The position numbers and the translations under genes were made by a program. Under the pieces are notes generated by a model. That model did not search any database. It saw only the letters and a list, made by a program, of their open reading frames with translations, and had not been told where the DNA came from. Positions 32,835-40,542 of a DNA stretch of 47,145 nucleotides are shown here, piece by piece. Position 1 is the first letter of the stretch, and the number at the start of each line of letters is the position of its first letter. The stretch spans positions 1 through 47,145 of the forward strand of contig CAMCZJ010000001.1 of the NCBI GenBank assembly GCA_945886995.1. Reading direction: 5' to 3'. The stretch comes from Asaia bogorensis (lineage in GTDB: Bacteria > Pseudomonadota > Alphaproteobacteria > Acetobacterales > Acetobacteraceae).

Positions 32835-34514
32835 ATGTTGGAACTGCCTTCAGCCTCGGCGTCACCTTCTGCACCCAGCCCTGCGGCTGTGGCGGCTGCG
32901 CGGGCCTCCGATAAGGAAGGTGCCGGCTTTCAGGGCCGCCTGCGCGAAGCGCTTGGCAGTCAAGATGCCCAGCAGCAGGCCGGCATGAATCAGGTTGAGG
33001 CCAAGCGCGCGCAGCTTCCCCAAACGTCGAAGGGTGTAGAAGAAGGTCGTCCCGCGCCCGAATTGCCTGCCGTGGAAGGGGCTGTCGCGGCCGAGGGGCA
33101 GTTTTCGGAACTCACCTTGGCTGATGCCCTGCCCGCGGCCTTGGCGCAGGATGCGGTGCTTGGGCCGATCACCCCATTGGTGGTGCCGCAGGATTCCGTG
33201 ACCGCCCAGTCGGAAGCCTTGGTGAATGCTGCAATGAGCGGCAATCAACCCTTTCTGGCGGCGGCTACCATTGGTACCTATTTTGGGGGCTCTGCCCCAG
33301 CGCCTGATGCCGTGCCCCCACAGACCCTATCTGTCGAAGCTGGTTTGATGGGTGATGCTCAGGCCCAACCGGCCCCTGCCGGCTTGGCATCCATGACGGC
33401 CGGCGCGATGCCGGCATCAGCGCAGATGCCATCTGCAGCGGCCCTTAAGGATGCCGAGGCCCCGCCATCTCAGGTCGCGGGCCAAACACTCGATGCAGCG
33501 CCCACCCAGATTATGGGGCAAGTTCTCCCAAGCCAACCTGATTTGATGATTCCCAACGACCAGGTGTTGGCCGCAGCCAATCAGCAGCGCGGCCCGGGCG
33601 CTATGGGGCAGCCCGCTGGTCAGGCCACCCCCGTGCAGGCTGCGATGGTCCAGCAAGGCGACCAAAACTTCGCCGCGCCGGAGCAGCAGGCAATCATCGC
33701 CACCCTGGCGGCCGGCGCCAGCCAGGCGGCAGCGCCGCAGTCTGGCAAGCCGCTCCAGCCCATCCAAACGGCGCCGAAGGTTGGTATTCCAACGCCTGTT
33801 GAGGCGGCCGGAGCAGCCAGATCCGCTATGCCAAGCGCGCTATTGGCGCAGAGCCTGGGCGCCGGGGAAGTGCTGCAGGAAGGGGCGGGCATTCTGCCCG
33901 ACGAACTGGCAGAAGCCAGCCTGCATTCAGCGGACGCTGCGGCGCCCAAGACCGTCATCGCCAAACATATGGTGGAAAATGAGAGCCATGTTATACCAGG
34001 GCAGGGCCTTGGCTTCGCCGTCTCGGATGGCGCGCTCTCGCGTGCCGATGCGCCGATGCAGGGCGCTGCGGCGCGCGAATTGCCGGCGCCGCCCCCGCCC
34101 GTCCGGCAGCTTGCACCAGTTCTCGTTTCACTGGCCCTTGGCGGGGGTAACGAAGCACTGACCATCACGCTGGACCCCGGCGAACTTGGCCGGGTTGAAG
34201 TCAGCATTGGCCAAGGCAAGGATGCCGGACAGGTCCGTATCATCGCGGAACGCCCGGAAACCCTTGCATTGCTGCAACGCGACCAGCGCGAATTGGACCG
34301 CGCCCTGAATCAGGCCGGCCTTGGCGATATGGCGCGCTCCCTATCTTTCTCTCTTGCGTCGGATCAGGGCCGGCAGCAGCACCAGCATGCTGCGCAGGAT
34401 GGGGCTAACCGCTTCGCTGCCCTCACTTCCGGGCGGGAAGCAGAACGCACCCTGATTCCACCCATGCCGGCGCCGCCGCGCGCCTCCACCTCTCTTATTG
34501 ACCTTGCAGTCTGA
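32835..34514 (+). CDS. fliK: Flagellar hook-length control protein FliK
   Basis: A 559-residue molecular ruler. The long N-terminal part is Ala/Pro/Gln-rich, low in complexity and probably unfolded. The C-terminal Flg_hook domain (about residues 430-520) carries PVLVSLALGGGNEALTITLDPGELGRVEVSIGQ...VRIIAERPETLALLQRDQRELDRALNQAGL, the family signature. FliK is exported, senses hook length and triggers the FlhB specificity switch. GGGA precedes the ATG. flgD follows after 14 bases. Confidence 0.93.
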   Translation: MLELPSASASPSAPSPAAVAAARASDKEGAGFQGRLREALGSQDAQQQAGMNQVEAKRAQLPQTSKGVEEGRPAPELPAVEGAVAAEGQFSELTLADALPAALAQDAVLGPITPLVVPQDSVTAQSEALVNAAMSGNQPFLAAATIGTYFGGSAPAPDAVPPQTLSVEAGLMGDAQAQPAPAGLASMTAGAMPASAQMPSAAALKDAEAPPSQVAGQTLDAAPTQIMGQVLPSQPDLMIPNDQVLAAANQQRGPGAMGQPAGQATPVQAAMVQQGDQNFAAPEQQAIIATLAAGASQAAAPQSGKPLQPIQTAPKVGIPTPVEAAGAARSAMPSALLAQSLGAGEVLQEGAGILPDELAEASLHSADAAAPKTVIAKHMVENESHVIPGQGLGFAVSDGALSRADAPMQGAAARELPAPPPPVRQLAPVLVSLALGGGNEALTITLDPGELGRVEVSIGQGKDAGQVRIIAERPETLALLQRDQRELDRALNQAGLGDMARSLSFSLASDQGRQQHQHAAQDGANRFAALTSGREAERTLIPPMPAPPRASTSLIDLAV

Positions 34515-34528
34515 ACGGAACCCAAGCC

Positions 34529-35188
34529 ATGTCCGGATCCATCGCCGCCGCCTCCGCCAATGCTGCCACCAGCGCGGCGCAATCGCCAAAATTGGCGGGG
34601 GACTTCAATACCTTCCTGACCCTGCTGACCACGCAGATCAAGAACCAAACCCCAACCGACCCGCTGGACGTGAACCAAATGACCAATCAATTGGTCCAGT
34701 TCGCTTCGGTCGAACAGCAAATTGCCATGAACCAGAATCTGCAAAGCCTGGTGAGTCTGGAGCAGGCCTCTCAGTTGACGGCCAGCGCCCCGCTGATTGG
34801 CCGCAAGGTAGAGGTGGATGCGACCCAAATTTCGCTTCAGAGCGGTTCTGGGGCCTTGAAGCTGCCGGCCGCGGGCTCATCGCAGACGGCGCAGGTCACC
34901 ATTAGGGGCAGCGGCAACCAGATTGTGCGCCAGGAAACGGTGCAGTTGGGCAGCGGACCCACCACTTGGTCCTGGAATGGGCTGAATGGCTCCGGGGTGA
35001 CCATGCCGGATGGCGCCTATACTGCCAGCGTCACCGGCATTGGCACCGGCGGCAAGACCGAGGCTTTGCCCTTCACCAGCCTTGCCACGGTAACGGGGGC
35101 CGAGCGGGTCAATGGTCAATTGCAGCTTATGATGGGCCAAATGCGGGCGGGCTTTGATAAGTTGCGGAGCGTAAGCTCGGGGAGCTGA
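34529..35188 (+). CDS. flgD: Flagellar hook assembly (capping) protein FlgD
   Basis: A 219-residue hook-cap scaffold. The N-terminal region contains the FlgD signature FLTLLTTQIKNQTPTDPLDVNQMTNQLVQFASVEQQIAMN, followed by the beta-rich FLG-D domain with TWSWNGLNGSGVTMPDGAYTASV. It guides FlgE assembly and is then lost. Located just after fliK, as in many alphaproteobacteria, and last in a short operon. Confidence 0.96.
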   Translation: MSGSIAAASANAATSAAQSPKLAGDFNTFLTLLTTQIKNQTPTDPLDVNQMTNQLVQFASVEQQIAMNQNLQSLVSLEQASQLTASAPLIGRKVEVDATQISLQSGSGALKLPAAGSSQTAQVTIRGSGNQIVRQETVQLGSGPTTWSWNGLNGSGVTMPDGAYTASVTGIGTGGKTEALPFTSLATVTGAERVNGQLQLMMGQMRAGFDKLRSVSSGS

Positions 35189-35213
35189 GGGGCGTCTACT
35201 CCTTATGGGCAGG

Positions 35214-35238
35214 TAGGGCAGGGGGCGGACCTGCCCTA
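35214..35238 (+). terminator. Weak terminator after flgD
   Basis: Perfect 9-bp stem TAGGGCAGG/CCTGCCCTA around a seven-base loop, 25 bases past the flgD stop. No T-tract follows, so termination may be inefficient or rho-assisted. Confidence 0.5.
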
Positions 35239-35261
35239 TCGGTGCAACCCAGGGGAGTATT

Positions 35262-35355
35262 GACTTGTAGAAAAATTTGGACAATGAACTATTTTCGTAT
35301 TTTTAAAATCTTTTACGGAAATTTTTGCCGGTCGTGTTATATGTGGGATAATTCA
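35262..35355 (+). promoter_or_regulatory. AT-rich promoter-like block upstream of fliF
   Basis: A clearly AT-rich stretch in a GC-rich context (TTGACT near 35263, then poly-T/A tracts and TTATATGTG) just before the fliF operon. It is the likely promoter of the fliF-flhG operon, but neither a good sigma-54 match nor a full CtrA site (TTAA-N7-TTAA) was found, so its type is unassigned. Confidence 0.35.
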
Positions 35356-35399
35356 GGTAGGGTTTTGACCCTGGAGAGCCTGGGGAAGAAGGTTCGGGG

Positions 35400-37034
35400 G
35401 TGATGGCGAACTTCGTCGCTCAATTGCGTGCCTTTGGGCTGTGGCGCGTTGGTGCCTTGGTGGGTACAGCGCTCTTGGTGCTTGGGCTGCTAACTTGGTT
35501 CGTTATGCGGGCCAATCAGCCTGTTATGGGCCTGCTTTACGCTGATCTGGACCAACGCGATGCCGGGCAGGTGGTCGCGTCGCTTGATCGTGCCAAAGTG
35601 CCTTATACGGTTGAAGCCAATGGCAGCCGCATTATGGTGCCTGCCGATCAAATTGGGCGTGTGCGCCTCTCGCTGGCGCGAGAAGGTCTGCCAGCCGGTG
35701 GTAATGTCGGCTACGAAATCTTTGATCGTACCGAAAGTTTGACCACCACGCCGTTTCAGCAGGATATGAATCGCGTCCGCGCCATGGAAGGCGAATTGGC
35801 GCGCAGCATTTCGTCCCTGGCGGGTGTTCGCTCTGCGCGTGTGCACTTGGTGCTTCCGCGGCGAGAGGCGTTTTCCCGTGAGCGTGGCGACGCGCAGGCT
35901 TCGGTCATGTTGACCATGCAGGGTGCGCAGCGTCTCGATCGCGAAGCGATTCAATCCGTGCTTCATCTTGTCTCCACCGCGGTGCCTGGATTGCGCCCAC
36001 AGAATATTTCGATTGTTGATTCGCGTGGTTCACTATTGGCGCGTGGCGGTCAGCCCATAACCGGCCCGGCAGCGGCCGCATCCCAGGATGAGGTCCGGCG
36101 CGGTCAGGAACTGCGAATCGCCCGTGTGGTTGAAGAAATGTTGGAACGCAGCCTGGGTACTGGGCGCGTGCGGGCCGAAGCTTCAGTGGATATGGATTTT
36201 GATCGGGTTCAGACCACCGAAGAACGCTTTGATCCGGATAATCAGGTCGCGCGCAGCCAGCAGAGTGTGCAAGAAAATTCCCGCGGGACAGAACCCGCCC
36301 CCACGACCGTTCAGAACAACTTGCCCGGCGGTAGTGAAAATTCGCCCGGCACTACGCAGGAAAGTCGCCAGGAAGAAACGACCAATTTTGAAATCGGGCG
36401 CATCATGCGCAGCACAACGCGGGATCAACCGGTGGTGCGGCGCCTCAGCGTTGGTGTTCTTGTGGACGGGGTTTGGGAACCCCAGGCGAGTGGCCCGCCA
36501 CAGTATCGCGATCGCTCCCCTGAGGAATTGGCTCGAATCGCGACCCTTGTGCGGAGTGCGGTCGGCTTTGATGAACGCCGCGGCGACAGGGTGGAAGTTG
36601 TGGCCATGCGCTTTGCGGAACCTCCGATCCCGATGGATTCTGGTGAACGCGGCTTCTTTGAGGGGCTCTTCACCTCATCCACCATCGCGCGGATCGTCGA
36701 AAGCTTCCTTTTCGCCTTGGTTGCGCTGGTTGCCATTCTGCTTTTGGGGCGCCCGGCTGTGCGGCGCCTGGTCACCCTGGCTAAGCCATCCCAGTCTGGC
36801 GCAGCGCTGGCGGGCGCTGGTGGGGCGGGGGCCTTGGCTGCCGGTGGCAGTGGCTTGCCCGCCGTGCAGGGTGCCGTAGGCCCAGATAACGACGAACTTG
36901 TCACCCTTGCCATGGTGCAAGGGCAGATGCGTGCTTCATCCATTAATCGCATGCAGGAATTGGTGGATAGTAACCCCGAGCAGTCACTTAACGTCTTACG
37001 GCGCTGGATCGCGCCGCCTGAGGAACCGGCATGA
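35400..37034 (+). CDS. fliF: Flagellar MS-ring protein FliF
   Basis: Builds the inner-membrane MS-ring. About 544 residues; membrane helices near the N-terminus (VGTALLVLGLLTWFVM) and C-terminus (about residues 425-450, IVESFLFALVALVAILLLG) enclose a large periplasmic region with LYADLDQRDAGQVVASLDRAKVPY and VRSARVHLVLPRREAFSRE. The C-terminal cytoplasmic end is the FliG-binding segment. GTG at 35400 and ATG at 35403 are both possible starts; GAAGAAGG precedes them. The stop overlaps the fliG start as ATGA. Confidence 0.97.
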   Translation: MMANFVAQLRAFGLWRVGALVGTALLVLGLLTWFVMRANQPVMGLLYADLDQRDAGQVVASLDRAKVPYTVEANGSRIMVPADQIGRVRLSLAREGLPAGGNVGYEIFDRTESLTTTPFQQDMNRVRAMEGELARSISSLAGVRSARVHLVLPRREAFSRERGDAQASVMLTMQGAQRLDREAIQSVLHLVSTAVPGLRPQNISIVDSRGSLLARGGQPITGPAAAASQDEVRRGQELRIARVVEEMLERSLGTGRVRAEASVDMDFDRVQTTEERFDPDNQVARSQQSVQENSRGTEPAPTTVQNNLPGGSENSPGTTQESRQEETTNFEIGRIMRSTTRDQPVVRRLSVGVLVDGVWEPQASGPPQYRDRSPEELARIATLVRSAVGFDERRGDRVEVVAMRFAEPPIPMDSGERGFFEGLFTSSTIARIVESFLFALVALVAILLLGRPAVRRLVTLAKPSQSGAALAGAGGAGALAAGGSGLPAVQGAVGPDNDELVTLAMVQGQMRASSINRMQELVDSNPEQSLNVLRRWIAPPEEPA

Positions 37035-38029
37035 GCGATAAGATGACCGGCCCGCAAAAGGCAGCCACTTTTATGCTGGCGGTGGGCGAGGAGCATGCTT
37101 CCAAGCTTTTCTCCATGATGCATGAAGATGAGATCCGAGACATTTCCCAGGCCATGGCCAATCTTGGCACCGTCCCGGCCGTAGCGGTTGAGAATTTGGC
37201 GCGCGAATTCTCGGATAACATCAGCCAAACCGGCAATCTGGTGGGTAGCTGGGAGACCACGGAACGCATGCTGCTGCGCACGCTTCCGCGTGAACGCGTC
37301 TCGCAGATCATGGAAGAAATTCGTGGTCCCGCCGGGCGCACCATGTGGGACAAGCTTGGCAATGTGAATGAAGCGGTGCTGGCGAACTACCTGAAGAATG
37401 AATATCCGCAAACCGTTGCCGTGGTGCTGACGAAGGTTAAGTCCGAACATGCAGCGCGGGTATTGTCCATGCTGCCTGAAAGCTTCGCGATGGAAGTCGT
37501 GATGCGGATGCTGCGCATGGAAAGCGTGCAGAAGGAAGCGCTGGAAGGGGTTGAAAAGACCCTGAAGGCGGAATTCATGTCCAATCTTGCGCGCGCACAA
37601 CGACGCGATGCGCATGAAATGATGGCTGAAATCTTCAATAACCTGGACCGCCAATCCGAAAGCCGCATCCTGGCCGCGCTTGAAGAACGCAACCGCGATG
37701 CCGCGGAACGTATCCGTGCCCTGATGTTCACCTTTGATGATCTGGTGCGCCTGGATACCGCGGGCGTACAGGTGCTGATCCGCAGTGTACCGAAGGAACA
37801 ATTGGTCTTGGCACTCAAGGGTGCATCGGAATCCTTGCGCGATCTATTCCTGAAGAACATGAGCGAACGCGCAGGCAAGATGTTCAAGGAAGATTTGGCC
37901 AATCTTGGCCCCGTCAGGCTGCGCGATGTGGATGAGGCGCAGGCCGCCATTGTTGTCATGGCAAAGGATCTTGCGGCGCAAGGCCAAATCACGCTCCAGG
38001 AAGGGCGTGAGGATGAGATGGTGTATTGA
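37031..38029 (+). CDS. fliG: Flagellar motor switch protein FliG
   Basis: A 332-residue switch-complex protein that transmits torque. N-terminal helices bind FliF, the middle domain carries RVLSMLPESFAMEVVMRM, and the C-terminal domain with FTFDDLVRLDTAGVQVLIR and KGASESLRDLFLKNMSERA holds the charged stator-facing residues. Overlaps fliF before and fliH after by four bases each. Confidence 0.97.
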   Translation: MSDKMTGPQKAATFMLAVGEEHASKLFSMMHEDEIRDISQAMANLGTVPAVAVENLAREFSDNISQTGNLVGSWETTERMLLRTLPRERVSQIMEEIRGPAGRTMWDKLGNVNEAVLANYLKNEYPQTVAVVLTKVKSEHAARVLSMLPESFAMEVVMRMLRMESVQKEALEGVEKTLKAEFMSNLARAQRRDAHEMMAEIFNNLDRQSESRILAALEERNRDAAERIRALMFTFDDLVRLDTAGVQVLIRSVPKEQLVLALKGASESLRDLFLKNMSERAGKMFKEDLANLGPVRLRDVDEAQAAIVVMAKDLAAQGQITLQEGREDEMVY

Positions 38030-38697
38030 TGTCCGACGGTTTTGCCCCCGGTGTGCGCTTCATGGAAAGCGACTTTGCGCCGACATCATTGATTGCGGCC
38101 TTGGATGCGGCGCGCGCCGAGGCCGCCAGAGCCCCGCCGCCTCCACCGCCAGAGCCTGAAGTCGACCCGATGGAGGAAACGCTGCGCGCCGTAGCCGCGG
38201 CAGCACGAGAGGATGGCTTTGCCGCGGGCCGCGCCTCCATGGCGCAGGAAACAGCTCAGCGCGCGTCGGAGAGCTTGGCGCAAGTCGTGAAGATTCTGGG
38301 CGTCAGCCAGCAGGCCTCCGCCGAGATTGCCGCCGAGGCCTGCCATGGCATGGCCGGCCTTGTGATTGCGATGCTGGAAGCCGCTTTGCCAGGATTGGCC
38401 GCCCGCCAAGGCGCCCAATTGATTGGTGATTTCGCCGAAAGGCTGCGCCCGGCGCTTGCCTTTCTGCCGGAGGCCGAGCTACGCCTTAATCCCGCCCTGG
38501 TTGAAGAAGTGCGTGCTCTGGTAGGTGATCTGCCGGTCAAGCTGGTGCCGGATGCCGCGCTTGCCCAGGGTGATGCGCGCGCGGTGTGGCAGGGCGGCGG
38601 CGCCGAATTTGATCTTGCGGCGCGTCGTGCGGCCATTATGGATGTGATGCGCGCGGCCGGTCTCGATCCTGAAGCAGAAGAATTCAAACAGGGGTGA
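38026..38697 (+). CDS. fliH: Flagellar export ATPase regulator FliH
   Basis: A 223-residue FliH (FlbE in Caulobacter) that holds the FliI export ATPase at the switch. The N-terminus is variable and Pro-rich; the C-terminal half contains QQASAEIAAEACHGMAGLVIAMLEAALPGLAARQGAQLIGDFAERLRPALAFLPEAELRLNP, typical of the FliH/YscL family, followed by the short SWQGGGAEFDL-type element VWQGGGAEFDL. It overlaps fliG by four bases and is followed by fliN after 69 bases. FliI itself is not encoded in the window. Confidence 0.9.
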   Translation: MMSDGFAPGVRFMESDFAPTSLIAALDAARAEAARAPPPPPPEPEVDPMEETLRAVAAAAREDGFAAGRASMAQETAQRASESLAQVVKILGVSQQASAEIAAEACHGMAGLVIAMLEAALPGLAARQGAQLIGDFAERLRPALAFLPEAELRLNPALVEEVRALVGDLPVKLVPDAALAQGDARAVWQGGGAEFDLAARRAAIMDVMRAAGLDPEAEEFKQG

Positions 38698-38766
38698 ACT
38701 GGCGGCGGCCCTTAATCTGAAGAAGGCCCTCGCTTGGAAGGCCCGAAGCCCTAGGACAAAAAAGAA

Positions 38767-39096
38767 ATGAGTGGATCGGATAGCTTTGAAGCCATGGAAC
38801 CGCCGCCGCAGCAGGAACAGCGCCCGCAGGTGCAGGCAAGCTCCATGCGTGACCTTGATGCGGTTTATGATATTCCGGTCCAGATCAGCGCAGTGCTGGG
38901 CCGCGCTACCATGCAGGTGAGCCAATTGCTGAAGCTTGGCCGCGGTGCGGTGGTGGAATTAGATCGCCGGCTTGGTGAAGCGGTGGATATCTATGTCAAT
39001 AACCGCCTGGTCGCGCGTGGCGAAGTTGTGATGGTGGATGATAACCGCCTGGGCATCACCATGACGGAAATTGTGAAATCGGATCGCGGCGGCTGA
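38767..39096 (+). CDS. fliN: Flagellar motor switch protein FliN
   Basis: A 109-residue C-ring protein. The N-terminal third is Gln/Pro-rich and variable; residues about 28-105 form the SpoA domain with YDIPVQISAVLGRATMQVSQLLKLGRGAVVELDRRLGEAVDIYVNNRLVARGEVVMVDDNRLGITMTEI, which is canonical. Two bases separate it from flbD. FliM, its usual partner, is not in the window. Confidence 0.96.
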   Translation: MSGSDSFEAMEPPPQQEQRPQVQASSMRDLDAVYDIPVQISAVLGRATMQVSQLLKLGRGAVVELDRRLGEAVDIYVNNRLVARGEVVMVDDNRLGITMTEIVKSDRGG

Positions 39097-39097
39097 A

Positions 39098-40537
39098 ATG
39101 GCGCGTGTCCTGATCATTGGTTCACTGGAAGCCGAACTCGGCCAGGCCGCGCGCATTGCCGTGGCGCGCGGTGCGCGCCTTACCGTGGCCGAAGGTGCCG
39201 CCGCCGGCCTTGCGCGGCTGCGTGCCGAAGGCGCTGATCTGGTACTTTGCGACGTGACCCATGATGTCGCATGGCTGATTTCCTGCCTTGCGGAAGAACG
39301 CATCGCCTGCCCCGTCATTGCCTGCGGGCGGCCCAATGACGCCGATGCGGCGGTGCGGGCCATTCGCGCCGGGGCTAAGGAATTCCTGCCCCTTCCACCC
39401 GATGCCGAACTCATCGCTGCCATGCTGCAGACCGTGGCAGGTGAGGCTGACAAGCCCGTGGTCAAAGACCCGGCCATGGTGGTGCTGCTGGATCGCGCCA
39501 CGCAGATCGCACGTGCCGATGCTTCCGTGCTGATCACCGGGGAAAGTGGCACTGGCAAGGAAGTGCTCGCGCGGCACATGCATGCCGCGTCGCGCCGCGC
39601 CAATGGTCCCTTTGTCGCGCTGAATTGCGCCGCCTTGCCTGAAGCCTTGCTGGAAAGCGAGTTATTCGGCCACGAAAAAGGCGCCTTTTCCGGCGCGGTT
39701 GCGGCGCGGAAAGGCAAGTTTGAACAGGCCAATGGCGGTACATTGTTGCTTGATGAAATTGGCGAAATGGACCCCCGCCTTCAGGCCAAGATTCTGCGCG
39801 CCCTTCAGGAACGCGAAATAGATCGCCTGGGTGGCACTGCGCCCATTCGGGTGGATGTCCGCATTCTGGCCGCCACGCATCGGGATTTACAGGCGGAAGT
39901 CGCCAAGGGTCGCTTCCGTGAAGACCTTTATTTCCGTCTGGCTGTGGTCCGGCTGCGCATTCCAGCGCTGCGCGAAAGGCTCGAAGACATCCTACCCTTG
40001 GCGCGCTATTTCGCCGAGCGCTATGCCCATGCGAATGGCTTGCCCTTCCGGCCCCTGTTGCCTGAGGCCGAGGCCATGCTGCTCCGCCATCCTTGGCCCG
40101 GCAACGTGCGTGAATTGGAAAACGCCATCCATCGTGCGGTGCTATTGGCCGAAGGCAGCAGCATTGGGCCGGATGCGGTTGAATTGATGACGCCCACCAC
40201 CGTCATGGCGAGTGCCGCGCCCATCACTTCTGCCATGCCGGAACAAGCTGCTTCACCGGCGCCGCCAATACCTTCTGCCTGGCCGGCCCCCGTGCAAGCG
40301 CCGGCCGCCGCGCCAGCGCGCGGCACCGCTACGCTGGTGGGGCGCCGGATGGAGGAGGTGGAGCGGGAATTGATCCTGGAAACCTTGTCCCACTGCTTGG
40401 GCAATCGAACCCGCGCGGCCGAGATGCTTGGCATTTCCATCCGCACCTTGCGCAATAAACTGCATGAATACCGCGCCGCCGGCGTGCCTGTGCCGCCCAT
40501 TCCCGGGCAGATGCCGGCCACCGCAGTGGTTGACTGA
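39098..40537 (+). CDS. flbD: Sigma-54-dependent flagellar activator FlbD
   Basis: A 479-residue enhancer-binding protein. A receiver-like N-terminal domain lacks the usual acidic pair (IIGSLEAE) and the conserved Lys near its end (EFLPLPPD), so it is probably not classically phosphorylated; a degenerate receiver is also known from Caulobacter FlbD. The AAA+ domain has Walker A GESGTGKE (about residue 148), GAFSGA in place of GAFTGA (195), Walker B LLLDEIGEM and WPGNVREL. A Pro/Ala linker leads to a Fis-type HTH (NRTRAAEMLGISIRTLRNKL). Position after fliF-fliG-fliH-fliN matches Caulobacter flbD. It likely acts at the flgE/fliK promoters. Confidence 0.92.
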   Translation: MARVLIIGSLEAELGQAARIAVARGARLTVAEGAAAGLARLRAEGADLVLCDVTHDVAWLISCLAEERIACPVIACGRPNDADAAVRAIRAGAKEFLPLPPDAELIAAMLQTVAGEADKPVVKDPAMVVLLDRATQIARADASVLITGESGTGKEVLARHMHAASRRANGPFVALNCAALPEALLESELFGHEKGAFSGAVAARKGKFEQANGGTLLLDEIGEMDPRLQAKILRALQEREIDRLGGTAPIRVDVRILAATHRDLQAEVAKGRFREDLYFRLAVVRLRIPALRERLEDILPLARYFAERYAHANGLPFRPLLPEAEAMLLRHPWPGNVRELENAIHRAVLLAEGSSIGPDAVELMTPTTVMASAAPITSAMPEQAASPAPPIPSAWPAPVQAPAAAPARGTATLVGRRMEEVERELILETLSHCLGNRTRAAEMLGISIRTLRNKLHEYRAAGVPVPPIPGQMPATAVVD

Positions 40538-40542
40538 ACCGC

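Noticed and set aside
35262..35330. Possible CtrA site before fliF
   Set aside because: Only a single TTAA half-site with wrong spacing to a second half was found.
36425..37801. 458-codon open frame opposite fliF and fliG
   Set aside because: Antisense to two certain flagellar genes in a GC-rich genome; sequence is His/Arg-rich and looks random.
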